Source: Paenibacillus sp. CF384 (GTDB lineage: Bacteria; Bacillota; Bacilli; Paenibacillales; Paenibacillaceae). Taken from it: DNA of 64,000 nt. The notes under the pieces are model-generated. The model was not told the DNA's origin. It was given only the letters and a program-made list of their open reading frames with translations, and did not search any database. How positions within the stretch are numbered: position 1 is the stretch's first letter; every line of letters starts with the position of its first letter. Both the position numbers and the translations under genes were made by a program. The DNA lies in assembly GCF_900106745.1 (NCBI RefSeq), contig NZ_FNNV01000004.1, positions 62,001 through 126,000 on the forward strand. Reading direction: 5' to 3'. This document shows positions 16,209 to 24,860 of this stretch, in pieces.

Positions 16209-17826
16209 CGAGTCGATCTTCCGGGAGTATTTGCGCACGGTTCTGGACTGGGAGTTATATGGCTATCGAATCATTGGTGAAGCGAAGAACGGGCTTGAAG
16301 CGCTCGAAATCGCGCAGAAGATAACGCCGGACATCGCGCTTGTCGATATTACGATGCCGTTCATGGACGGGCTGGAGCTGGCGCAGCGGCTCAAGGAAGA
16401 CTACCCCGGCATCAGCATCGTGCTGATCACGGGACATAATGAATTCGATTACGCGAGGCGCGCGCTCAAGATCGGTGTCGAAGACTATATCTTAAAGCCA
16501 TTCTCCAAAGATGAGCTGACATTAACGCTGCTGAAGCTGCAGGAGCAGCACCGCAAGCAGCGGGAGGAGCAGTCGACGCATCTGAAAAATTTGCAGATGA
16601 TGAAGGAGAGCGTGCTGAACCGACTGGTCAGCGGAGAATTAGCTGAACATGAGGATGTGCTGCTGCAGCGGCTGGGCTCTTATCAACTGCGGCTGGATGC
16701 CAAGGCTTACGCGGTCGCTTGTATCGAAATTGATGAGATTGATCGCAAGTGGGGCGAGGTCAGCGAACGGTTGCTATGGAAATATGCCGTGACCAACATT
16801 CTGGCCGAAGCGATGGAGGATTCCGGCGGGAAGCCGGTTATCTTCAATGGACCGGAAGGGCGAATTATCTGCTTGTATGGCTTGGCGCACGGCGCCGGGG
16901 CTGCTGGAGCTACTTCGCCATCGCCGCAGCCGGAGCTTCCGAAGCTGGAGCCGTTCGAGAAGCTGTGCATGCTAATCAAGCGATATTTGAAATTAACGAT
17001 TACGATCGGCGTCGGCCAAATCTATAGCGGGATTAGCGGCATTCGCTGCTCTTACGATGAGGCGCTAACGGCGCTGCAGAACAAGTTCGTGCTGGGCAAT
17101 GATCGCGTCATCGCCTTCGGGCAGCATATCTCGAAGGAAGGAACAGGCGTGCAATATCCGCCTGAGCTTGGCGATGAGCTGCAGCTGCTGCTGCGTGCGC
17201 AAGATGATGTGAGAATCGAGGCTAAGCTGAGCGAGCTGTTCCGGCTAATTCGGGAGCAGAAGCTGTCAATCGATTACACCTACGTGATCTGCATGAGTCT
17301 TGTATCCGTCTGTCTCGGTTATGTCAGTGAAGCGGGTCAGCCGATTGAAGATTGCTTCGGTGAGCATTTCTTCCCCTATCACGAAATCCGCGAGCTGGCT
17401 TCCATAGACGAAGCAGAGCGGTGGATGAAGGAGCTGTTCACCAAGGCCGTTCACTATACGAGGCGGTACAAGAAGACGCGGTCGTCCATTATTGCGCAGG
17501 CGGCCAAAACCTTCATCGAAGAGCAATACGGCGATGCCGAGCTTGGCGTAGAGAAGGTAGCCCAGCATGTGTTCATCAACGCCAGCTACTTGCGCGCCGT
17601 ATTTAAGAAAGAGAACGGGATGACCGTCACGGATTACATTACGCATATTCGAATGAATAAAGCGAAGGAGCTGCTCGGAGCAGGCAACCGCAAGCTGTCG
17701 GATATCGCGGAGAGTATCGGATTCAGCGATGGCAGCTACTTCAGCAAGAGTTTCAAGAAGTTCTTCGGTTGGTCGCCAAGTGAATACGAGAATCGGATAA
17801 AAGGGAATGAAACGATGCGCGGATAA
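16183..17826 (+). CDS. YesN-type response regulator with AraC DNA-binding domain
   Basis: 547 residues starting at the ATG 8 nt after GGAGG. The receiver domain shows IADDES, phospho-acceptor Asp in ALVDITMPFMDG and Lys in YILKPFS. A middle region of about 280 residues (GGDEF-like remnant typical of YesN proteins, IGVGQIYSGISGIRCSYDEA) precedes the C-terminal AraC double helix-turn-helix: VFINASYLRAVFKKENGMTVTDYI and KLSDIAESIGFSDGSYFSKSFKKFFG. It is expected to activate the adjacent ABC transporter genes in response to the kinase signal. Confidence 0.94.
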   Translation: MLNLLIADDESIFREYLRTVLDWELYGYRIIGEAKNGLEALEIAQKITPDIALVDITMPFMDGLELAQRLKEDYPGISIVLITGHNEFDYARRALKIGVEDYILKPFSKDELTLTLLKLQEQHRKQREEQSTHLKNLQMMKESVLNRLVSGELAEHEDVLLQRLGSYQLRLDAKAYAVACIEIDEIDRKWGEVSERLLWKYAVTNILAEAMEDSGGKPVIFNGPEGRIICLYGLAHGAGAAGATSPSPQPELPKLEPFEKLCMLIKRYLKLTITIGVGQIYSGISGIRCSYDEALTALQNKFVLGNDRVIAFGQHISKEGTGVQYPPELGDELQLLLRAQDDVRIEAKLSELFRLIREQKLSIDYTYVICMSLVSVCLGYVSEAGQPIEDCFGEHFFPYHEIRELASIDEAERWMKELFTKAVHYTRRYKKTRSSIIAQAAKTFIEEQYGDAELGVEKVAQHVFINASYLRAVFKKENGMTVTDYITHIRMNKAKELLGAGNRKLSDIAESIGFSDGSYFSKSFKKFFGWSPSEYENRIKGNETMRG

Positions 17827-17850
17827 TACAAAACGCCATCGTTTTTTCCA

Positions 17851-17879
17851 TTATCGGGGGTGAAAGGGCATTTTATAAT
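17851..17879 (+). promoter_or_regulatory. Putative promoter of the ABC transporter operon
   Basis: TATAAT at 17874-17879 preceded with a 17-bp spacer by TTATCG. The -10 is perfect and the -35 is weak, which fits a promoter needing an activator such as the upstream YesN-type regulator. Confidence 0.5.
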
Positions 17880-17924
17880 GAGAAACGTAAGGGATGCACA
17901 CAGTATTAGGGGAGGGTATTAAAG

Positions 17925-19265
17925 ATGAAAAAATGGACACTAATGCTTATTTCAGCTGTGATGGTAACAAGTTTGGCAGCCTGTGGCTCGAATAACGACG
18001 ACTCGGTGAAGAACGCCAATACGGGCGGCAACAACAAGCCGGCAGAAGAAGGTACAAACGCGCCAGCCGAGAATACAGAGCCGGTTAAGCTGCGGATTTA
18101 CGCGCAATATGCGGATGACGATACGAAGAAGCCTTACGATTATGCAGTTGCTGAACTGAAGAAGGAAATGCCGAATGTGGAGCTGGAGCTCGACGTGCAG
18201 GCGCAAGATGACGGACAGAAGCTCAAAACGTATGCAGCGACAGGCAATCTGCCGGATATTTTCCAAGCGGGTCTCGATATTATCAATACGATGAAGAAAT
18301 CAGGCAACATTCTGGAGCTTGACCAATATGCCGACAAGTTCGGTTTCAAGGACAAAATGCAGCCTAGCGCCATGAATACGCTGGTCACGGAAGACGGCCA
18401 TATCTACGCCTTCCCATATGCCGGCAATGAGCTTGCGCTGATGTTCTACAACAAGGAGCTCTTCGAGGCGAATAACGTGAAGGTGCCGACAACCTACGAT
18501 GAGCTGATGACGGCAGTTAAAGCGTTCAATGACAAAGGCATTACGCCGCTCTCCCTATTCGCCAAAGAGAAATGGCCGACCGTTGCCCTGTTCGATATGT
18601 TCGCGACTCGCACGGAGGCGGCAGGCATTACGAAGCTGGACAAAGGTGAGGCCAAAGCAAGCGATCCGGCGTTCAAGCAAGCAGCGGAGCAAATCGTAAC
18701 ACTAGTACGTGCAGGCTTGCTGCCGAAGGGCGCAACGAACCTCAACTATGACCAAGCGGCAGCGCTGTTCCATGAAGGAAAAGCGGCGATGTTCGTCAAC
18801 GGTCAGTGGGAAATCGACGCTTCGACCAAAGCGCTTGGCGACAAGCTGGGCTACATGTACATCCCTGGAGCAGATGCAGCTGCGTATGAAGGCGCGAAGC
18901 TGAACTTCAGCGGCGGCGGCGGTCCTGGCGGCTACGCGGTCAGCTCGGCAACGAAGGATCCGGAGCTTGCGGCAAAAGTAGCGGCGTTCATCTCGGAGAA
19001 GTATGCGGAGTACAAGTACACCGAGCGCGGTACGCCGTTCGTGGCAACGAAGGTCGACAAAGCGGTCATCAATAAATTCCCGCCGATCATGGAGCAGCTG
19101 GCTAAAGATATTCCGAACATGAAAACAACCTCGTTCGCATGGGGTCTGAGCAATCCGAAGTTCAAAGCAGCCATTGAGGATGCTTCGCAGAATCTAATGA
19201 CAGGCAACTATACGGCAGATCAGTTCGTGCAAGACGTTGACAGTGCAATCGAAGCTTCGAAGTAA
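17925..19265 (+). CDS. Extracellular solute-binding lipoprotein (family 1) of a sugar-type ABC transporter
   Basis: 446 residues. A lipoprotein signal peptide ends in the lipobox LAAC at residues 18-21. A low-complexity linker (NANTGGNNKPAEEGTNAPAEN) follows, then a family-1 binding-protein fold (PDIFQAGLDIINTMKKSGNILELDQYAD, FPYAGNELALMFYNKELFE, AAMFVNGQWEI). It binds the substrate outside the membrane and feeds the two permeases downstream. No ATPase is encoded nearby; such systems commonly share a distant MsmK/MsmX-like ATPase. Linkage to glpD and glpK suggests glycerol-phosphate-type or related substrates, but the fold alone does not show this. Confidence 0.93.
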   Translation: MKKWTLMLISAVMVTSLAACGSNNDDSVKNANTGGNNKPAEEGTNAPAENTEPVKLRIYAQYADDDTKKPYDYAVAELKKEMPNVELELDVQAQDDGQKLKTYAATGNLPDIFQAGLDIINTMKKSGNILELDQYADKFGFKDKMQPSAMNTLVTEDGHIYAFPYAGNELALMFYNKELFEANNVKVPTTYDELMTAVKAFNDKGITPLSLFAKEKWPTVALFDMFATRTEAAGITKLDKGEAKASDPAFKQAAEQIVTLVRAGLLPKGATNLNYDQAAALFHEGKAAMFVNGQWEIDASTKALGDKLGYMYIPGADAAAYEGAKLNFSGGGGPGGYAVSSATKDPELAAKVAAFISEKYAEYKYTERGTPFVATKVDKAVINKFPPIMEQLAKDIPNMKTTSFAWGLSNPKFKAAIEDASQNLMTGNYTADQFVQDVDSAIEASK

Positions 19266-19320
19266 GGAACAAGCATGAGGTTTGAGGCGCCGTCCGATAG
19301 CGGCGCGTAAGCTTAACCGG

Positions 19321-19355
19321 AAAAACCCATGCCGGCCTCCCGGTATGGGTTTTTC
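19321..19355 (+). terminator. Intra-operon terminator between binding protein and permease genes
   Basis: AACCCATgCCGG / CCGGtATGGGTT stem with a T run, 55 bp after the lipoprotein gene. A partial terminator here would give high binding-protein and low permease expression, a common arrangement in ABC operons. Confidence 0.88.
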
Positions 19356-19395
19356 TTCTCTAAACGGATGATTTCATAACAAAGGAAGTGGCGGC

Positions 19396-20277
19396 ATGCG
19401 AAAATACCTGGGCAACAAGACGGCAATTCTACTGTTTATTTTACCGGCCCTTTTACTATATACCGTTGTTGTGTTCTATCCTGTCGTGCAGGTCTTCTAC
19501 CGAAGCTTGCTGGATTGGGACGGTTTGACCCAAGGGAAGTTCATCTTCCTCGACAACTATAAGCGATTGTTCCATGACCGCATATTCCGAACTTCCGTGT
19601 ATAACGGTGCGATGTTCGCGGTAGTCATTGCGGTTGTGCAAATTGTGATCGGTACACTGCTTGCTTTCGCCGTAGCGGAAATCGCAATGCGCGGCCGTAA
19701 ATTCGTGCGGATCAGCGTCTTTATTCCCGTCGTGCTGTCCATCACGGTAGTTTGTCAGCTGTGGCTTGCGATGTACAACGGCGAATACGGCTTGCTGAAC
19801 AAGCTGTTCGAGGCGCTTGGCCTCTTGTATCGACAGGATTGGCTGACCAATGAGAAGACGGCAATCTTTGCACTGGCGGCCGTAAACGCTTGGCAGTATA
19901 TGGGGTATCACTTTGCGCTGCTGCTCGCGGCAGTCAAATCCGTACCGGAGCATTACATGGAAGCGGCGCGGATCGATGGGGCCAACAAGCTGCAGGCTCA
20001 TGCCCGCATTACGATTCCGCTGCTCTCTGAAACTTATAAATTCTGTCTGGTGCTGGCGCTCACAGGGGGCTTGAATGCTTTTGCCAACATGTTCATCATG
20101 ACTGGCGGCGGTCCGGGTACGACTACGTATACGCTCACCTACATGATGTATCGTTCGGCGTTCCGAGTTGGCGAGTTTGGCTACGGAAGTGCTTCGGCGG
20201 CGTTTCTCGTCATTGAATGTTTGGTCATTACGCTGCTGATTAACCGGCTTATCGCGCGCGATCCTATCGTATACTAG
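19396..20277 (+). CDS. ABC transporter permease, MalF/UgpA type
   Basis: 293 residues with six predicted membrane helices, the first at about 11-33 (AILLFILPALLLYTVVVFYPVV). The cytoplasmic EAA loop reads YMEAARIDGANKLQAHARITIPLL. It forms a heterodimeric channel with the next gene and delivers sugar-type substrates from the preceding lipoprotein. It is followed 16 bp later by the second permease. Confidence 0.94.
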   Translation: MRKYLGNKTAILLFILPALLLYTVVVFYPVVQVFYRSLLDWDGLTQGKFIFLDNYKRLFHDRIFRTSVYNGAMFAVVIAVVQIVIGTLLAFAVAEIAMRGRKFVRISVFIPVVLSITVVCQLWLAMYNGEYGLLNKLFEALGLLYRQDWLTNEKTAIFALAAVNAWQYMGYHFALLLAAVKSVPEHYMEAARIDGANKLQAHARITIPLLSETYKFCLVLALTGGLNAFANMFIMTGGGPGTTTYTLTYMMYRSAFRVGEFGYGSASAAFLVIECLVITLLINRLIARDPIVY

Positions 20278-20293
20278 GAAGGAGATGTCACCT

Positions 20294-21127
20294 ATGAGAA
20301 TGTTCAAACTGAAGCACCCCGTATCCAATCTGATGATTTGGCTCTACGCCTTGCTCTCTATCTATCCCTTGTTCTGGATGATCGCGTACTCGCTCAAAGA
20401 CAATAATGAAATCTTCGTCACCAATCCGTTCGGATTCCCGACGCATTTCCGTTTCGAGAATTATGTGACCGCTTGGCGAAGCTTCAATGTCCCGCAGTAC
20501 TTTACGAATAGCGTCATTGTATCGATCGCTACGGTTGTCGGAAGTTTATCGCTTGCGGTGCTGTTCGCGTATGCGGTGGCGCGCATGAAATGGCGGTTTA
20601 GCGGAGCAGCCAGAGTCTATATGACGATCGGGATGTTCGTGCCGGTGCAGGTCATCATGATTCCGCTCGCGATTCTGATGCGCGACTTTCATCTGGCGAA
20701 CTCTTATGCCACGCTGATCGTTCCTTATATTGCGTTCAATCTTTCTTTTGCCACCTTGGTGTTCTACGGTTTCTTCCGCAGTATTCCGGTTGAGCTCGAA
20801 GAATCGGCTTGCATCGACGGGGCATCGATCTATCGGGCGTTCTTCAGCATTATGCTGCCGATCATTCGGCCCGCGGTCGCGACGATGATTATCTTCGTAT
20901 TTCTGGCTGCGTGGAATGAATTTCCTATTGCGCTTATACTGATAACTAAAGAGTCTTTGAAAACATTGCCGCTTGGCTTGCTCTTCTTCCAAGGTCAATT
21001 CACGACGGACTGGGGTGCGATGGGCGCGGCGATGACGATTGCCAGCTTGCCGACATTGCTGATGTATATGCTCTTTAGCGAACAGGTGGAAAATGCGCTT
21101 ACGGTCGGTTCGGCGGTTAAAGGGTAA
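20294..21127 (+). CDS. ABC transporter permease, MalG/UgpE type
   Basis: 277 residues starting at the ATG 9 nt after AGGAAGGAG; the ATG at 20285 overlaps that site. Six membrane helices are visible, beginning LMIWLYALLSIYPLFWMIAYS. The EAA loop is ELEESACIDGASIYRAFFSIMLPIIRPA. The protein partners the upstream MalF-type permease. It is followed 41 bp downstream by glpD. Confidence 0.94.
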   Translation: MRMFKLKHPVSNLMIWLYALLSIYPLFWMIAYSLKDNNEIFVTNPFGFPTHFRFENYVTAWRSFNVPQYFTNSVIVSIATVVGSLSLAVLFAYAVARMKWRFSGAARVYMTIGMFVPVQVIMIPLAILMRDFHLANSYATLIVPYIAFNLSFATLVFYGFFRSIPVELEESACIDGASIYRAFFSIMLPIIRPAVATMIIFVFLAAWNEFPIALILITKESLKTLPLGLLFFQGQFTTDWGAMGAAMTIASLPTLLMYMLFSEQVENALTVGSAVKG

Positions 21128-21168
21128 TAATATGAGGATGGATGTACGGTAAAGGAGGAATGAACGGC

Positions 21169-22956
21169 ATGGGCGAATCTTTCTCGGTGGAGCACCGGGC
21201 AGCGCGTCTAGAGCGAATGTCATCGGAGCTGCTCGATGTGCTGATCATCGGGGGCGGCATTACAGGGGCCGGGATTGCGTGGGATGCATCGCGGCGCGGC
21301 CTTCGGACAGGTCTTGTGGAGATGGGCGATTTTGCGCAGGGTACGAGCAGCCGCTCGACCAAGCTGGTGCATGGCGGACTGCGATATTTGAAGCAAGGTG
21401 AAGTCAAGCTGGTTGCCGAGGTAGGTCGCGAACGGGCGCTGCTGCACAAGCATGCGCCTCATGTCGTGACGCCGACACCGATGCTGATGCCGGTTTATAA
21501 AGGCGGCACCTACGGGTATTTGGCATCTTCCATTGGCTTGTATATTTATGACAGACTTGCAGGCGTTAAGCGTGCGGAGCGGCGTAAAATGTATGGGCGC
21601 GAGCAGACGGAAGCGCTGGAGCCGCTGCTGAAGCGGGAGGGACTGCGAGGTTCGGGCTACTATTATGAGTACCGGACCGACGATGCGAGGCTGACGCTTG
21701 AGGTGATGAAGACCGCTCATCGGCATGGCGCGGAGATCGTGAACTATGCCAAAGTGGAAGAGATGCTGTACCGAGACGGTGTCGTGTGCGGCGCTCGAAT
21801 TGCGGACGTGCGCAGCGGCAAGCATTATGACGTCTATGCGCGGAAGATCGTGAATGCAGCTGGACCGTGGGTTGATCATGTGCGCAAGCTGGACGGCGAA
21901 GTGACGGGCAAAAGGCTGCTGCTGACGAAAGGCGTACATTTGGTTGTGGATGGCAAGCGGCTTCCGGTGCAGCAGGCCGTCTATATCGATGTGCCGGATG
22001 GCCGGATGATCTTCATCATTCCACGGGATGGCAAAACCTATATCGGAACGACGGATACGTTCTATCACGGCGAACCCGGTTCTGTTGTGACGACGCGCGC
22101 GGACCGCGATTATCTATTGCATGCGGCGAATGCCGCTTTTCCTACGGCGAAGCTTACGGAAGCGGATGTAGAGTCATGCTGGGCAGGAGTTCGGCCGCTC
22201 ATTCACGAAGATGGAAAGAGCCCCTCGGAAATTTCCCGGAAGGACGAAATGTTCATTTCGGAGAAAGGGCTCATCACGATCGCAGGCGGCAAGCTGACAG
22301 GCTTCCGCAAAATGGCCGAGAAGGTCGTGGATCTCGTCGCAGACGAGATTAAACGCGGTACCGGACGGAAGTTTGGCCGCTGCACGACAGGGGATGAAAT
22401 GCTCTCCGGCGGCGATTATGGCGGCTATCGTTCGTTTGACGAGCTTCGTGCGGAACTGATGAGCCAAGGATTGAAGTTAGGTGTGCCGCTGGAGGATTTG
22501 AAGCTCTGGATTGCGCGATATGGCAGCAATGCAGCGCATTTATTGGCGCGTTATGCCGCGCTTCGGGAAGCGGAAAGCGGAGACTCCGGCGTTGCTGCGG
22601 GTTCGGCGGCTGCTAAAGCGGTGGCCGGACGCATTACGGTGGCGGTTGGCACTGCAGGCTCGGCTGCTTCCATGCATGGAGGGGTATCTGCTGCGCCGAA
22701 TTGGGATCGTACTTTACGGGCGGAGCTCGATTACGCGATTGAGGAAGAGATGACCTGCAGCGCAGTTGATTTCTTGCTGCGGCGGACGAGTATGATTTTG
22801 TTTGACCGCAAACGAGCGGAAACGTTGATACAGCCTGTCCTTCGATTGATGGGGCATCGCTTTGGCTGGAATGATGCACAGGGCAAGGCGGAATTGGCCC
22901 GCGTAAAAGCAGAAATTAAGGCGGTTACGGAATTTCCCGAATTGGTGCAGGAATAA
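21169..22956 (+). CDS. glpD: Glycerol-3-phosphate dehydrogenase (FAD-dependent)
   Basis: 595 residues from the ATG 10 nt after AAAGGAGG. It oxidises glycerol-3-phosphate to dihydroxyacetone phosphate and passes electrons to quinone at the membrane. The N-terminal FAD-binding fold reads DVLIIGGGITGAGIAWDASRRGLRTGLVE, and family motifs GTSSRSTKLVHGGLRYL, GPWVDHVRKLDG and ITIAGGKLTGFRKMAEKVVD follow. Compared with Bacillus GlpD (about 555) it is longer because of an Ala/Gly-rich stretch of about 45 residues before the C-terminal helical domain. It is co-directional with the ABC transporter and glpK, which fits one glycerol/glycerophosphate pathway. Confidence 0.94.
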   Translation: MGESFSVEHRAARLERMSSELLDVLIIGGGITGAGIAWDASRRGLRTGLVEMGDFAQGTSSRSTKLVHGGLRYLKQGEVKLVAEVGRERALLHKHAPHVVTPTPMLMPVYKGGTYGYLASSIGLYIYDRLAGVKRAERRKMYGREQTEALEPLLKREGLRGSGYYYEYRTDDARLTLEVMKTAHRHGAEIVNYAKVEEMLYRDGVVCGARIADVRSGKHYDVYARKIVNAAGPWVDHVRKLDGEVTGKRLLLTKGVHLVVDGKRLPVQQAVYIDVPDGRMIFIIPRDGKTYIGTTDTFYHGEPGSVVTTRADRDYLLHAANAAFPTAKLTEADVESCWAGVRPLIHEDGKSPSEISRKDEMFISEKGLITIAGGKLTGFRKMAEKVVDLVADEIKRGTGRKFGRCTTGDEMLSGGDYGGYRSFDELRAELMSQGLKLGVPLEDLKLWIARYGSNAAHLLARYAALREAESGDSGVAAGSAAAKAVAGRITVAVGTAGSAASMHGGVSAAPNWDRTLRAELDYAIEEEMTCSAVDFLLRRTSMILFDRKRAETLIQPVLRLMGHRFGWNDAQGKAELARVKAEIKAVTEFPELVQE

Positions 22957-22992
22957 GTTGAGGGTGAAGGCTTGTAACGGGGAGCGAAGACA

Positions 22993-24492
22993 ATGGAGCG
23001 CTATATATTAGCTTTGGACGAGGGAACGACCTCCTGCCGAGCGATCCTGTTCGATGAGCAAGGGCGTGCTGCCGGATCGGCGCAGCACGAGTTTGCCACT
23101 GTATTCCCGCAGGCTGGATGGGTGGAACAGGATGCGAATGAGATTTGGCAGAAGCAGCTGCAAGTGATGCGTGATGCGACGGCCGGCGTAGGTGTGGAGC
23201 AAATTCGCGCGATCGGGATTACGAACCAGCGTGAAACGCTTGTAGTCTGGGATGCGCAGACCGGTGAGCCGCTTCATCCTGCAATCGTATGGCAGTGCCG
23301 CCGGACGAGCGCGCTATGCGAAGCGCTGAAGGAGGGTGGCTGGGAGGATGAGGTGCGCGCGCGAACCGGCTTGCTGCTCGATCCGTATTTCTCCGGCACG
23401 AAGTTGAAGTGGCTGCTGGACACCGTGCCGGGTCTTCGCGAGCAAGCGGAGCAGGGTCGAGCGCTGGCCGGAACGATCGACAGCTGGCTGATCTGGAAGC
23501 TGACGGAAGGTGCCGTGCATGCAACGGATGTCTCCAATGCGTCGCGAACGATGCTGTATAACATTCATACGCTGGAATGGGATGCCGACATCTTGGCGAA
23601 GCTCGGTATTCCGGCTGCCATGCTGCCGGAGGTGAAGCCGTCCAGCGGCATATTCGGGTATACGCGTTTGCTTGGCGATGGAGCCTGTGGAGGAGCTGAA
23701 GGTTTGCCGGCGGGGATTCCGATCGCAGGCGTGGCAGGCGATCAGCAAGCCGCGCTGTTCGGGCAGGGCTGCTTCGATACCGGCATGGCGAAGAATACGT
23801 ACGGGACGGGCTGCTTCCTGCTCAAGAACACGGGCGACGCGCCGGTAGCATCGGCGAAAGGGCTGCTCACGACGATTGCGTGGCAGATTGACGGCCGGAC
23901 TACCTATGCGCTCGAAGGCAGCGTGTTCACGGCAGGCTCCGTCATGCAGTGGCTGCGCGACGGACTCGGTCTGATTGCGCATGCATCAGACAGCGAAGCG
24001 CTGGCCGCTTCGGTCGCGGATACGCTTGGCGTCTACTTCGTGCCGGCGTTTACCGGGCTTGGCACGCCGTATTGGAACGCGGATGCGCGCGGCATGATTA
24101 CGGGCCTTACCCGCGGCGCGACCTCGGCCCATCTAGTGCGCGCGGCGCTCGAGTCGATCGCGTATCAGACGGCGGACGTGCTGAACACGATGACCGAGGA
24201 GTCCGGATTGCCGCTGACGGAGCTGCGGGTTGACGGCGGGGCAGTCGCGAACGGCCTGCTTATGCAATTCCAAGCCGATTTGCTCGGCGTATCGGTGATC
24301 AGGCCGGTGCTGCTTGAAACGACTGCGCTTGGCGCAGCGTATCTAGCCGGGCTCGGTGTTGGATTCTGGAGCGGTGTCGATGAGCTGCGCGAATTATGGG
24401 CGCTCGATCGTACTTTCGAACCGGAGCGGGATGAAACCTGGCGCGCTGAAGTGTACGGAGGCTGGAAGAAAGCCGTCGGCTATCAGCTGTAG
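22993..24492 (+). CDS. glpK: Glycerol kinase
   Basis: 499 residues, the standard length. FGGY-fold markers are [21 protein letters not shown] at the N-terminus, [12 protein letters not shown], the substrate region [36 protein letters not shown] and [23 protein letters not shown]. It phosphorylates glycerol to glycerol-3-phosphate, the substrate of the upstream GlpD. Thr and His regulation motifs cannot be judged without alignment. No glpF facilitator or glpP antiterminator gene is in the window, so glycerol may enter by the neighbouring ABC system or by a distant facilitator. Confidence 0.95.
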   Translation: MERYILALDEGTTSCRAILFDEQGRAAGSAQHEFATVFPQAGWVEQDANEIWQKQLQVMRDATAGVGVEQIRAIGITNQRETLVVWDAQTGEPLHPAIVWQCRRTSALCEALKEGGWEDEVRARTGLLLDPYFSGTKLKWLLDTVPGLREQAEQGRALAGTIDSWLIWKLTEGAVHATDVSNASRTMLYNIHTLEWDADILAKLGIPAAMLPEVKPSSGIFGYTRLLGDGACGGAEGLPAGIPIAGVAGDQQAALFGQGCFDTGMAKNTYGTGCFLLKNTGDAPVASAKGLLTTIAWQIDGRTTYALEGSVFTAGSVMQWLRDGLGLIAHASDSEALAASVADTLGVYFVPAFTGLGTPYWNADARGMITGLTRGATSAHLVRAALESIAYQTADVLNTMTEESGLPLTELRVDGGAVANGLLMQFQADLLGVSVIRPVLLETTALGAAYLAGLGVGFWSGVDELRELWALDRTFEPERDETWRAEVYGGWKKAVGYQL

Positions 24493-24517
24493 GTGTAGTG
24501 GAGTATATGTGGTGTGG

Positions 24518-24550
24518 AGAACTGGGCAGGCGCTCGGTTCTTTTTGTTTT
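24518..24550 (+). terminator. Terminator after glpK
   Basis: AGAACtG / CgGTTCT arms around a 10-nt loop followed by TTTTTGTTTT. Confidence 0.75.
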
Positions 24551-24591
24551 GTGCGAGGTTGGTCGCTTTAGCGGATTACGCTAAGCGGGAT

Positions 24592-24783
24592 CAAATGTTG
24601 CACAATATGCAGCATTTGATCCCAATTCATGCTCGAAACTCGAAAATGTTGCACAGGCTGCAGCATTTCTAGTCCAAAGTAGACTAAAACGATCATTGAG
24701 CGCTCAAATGTTGCATTTCGTGCAGCATTTGAGCTTGATGGTGCTTGAAGGGGACTGGAATGTTGCATGTTATGCAGCATTTC
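24592..24783. repeat. Four imperfect-palindrome repeats (ATGTTGCA...TGCAGCATTT)
   Basis: Copies at 24592-24618, 24643-24668, 24705-24731 and 24759-24783 share the arms AATGTTGCA and TGCAGCATT around a 5-8 nt variable centre. Aligned starts are 51, 63 and 52 nt apart. The sequence between copies is not conserved. They lie between glpK and an esterase gene and encode nothing obvious. They resemble REP-type hairpin elements. Confidence 0.85.
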
Positions 24784-24860
24784 ACCTCTACAAGGAAATC
24801 CGATGACTTCCTCGAATGTATTATCCATGCACACGTTTGAAGTCTAAGGAGGAACGAACG

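Noticed and set aside
17828..17848. Small AAAACG-ccat-CGTTTT hairpin with T run after the YesN-type gene
   Set aside because: Only a 6-bp AT-rich stem; it might attenuate transcription but is too weak to call.
19456..20328. 290-residue minus-strand frame opposite the permease genes
   Set aside because: Antisense shadow of two clearly conserved permease genes; no ribosome site and His/Gln/Arg-rich composition typical of antisense frames.
23314..23982. 222-residue minus-strand frame opposite glpK
   Set aside because: Lies inside a fully conserved glycerol kinase with no site or family similarity.
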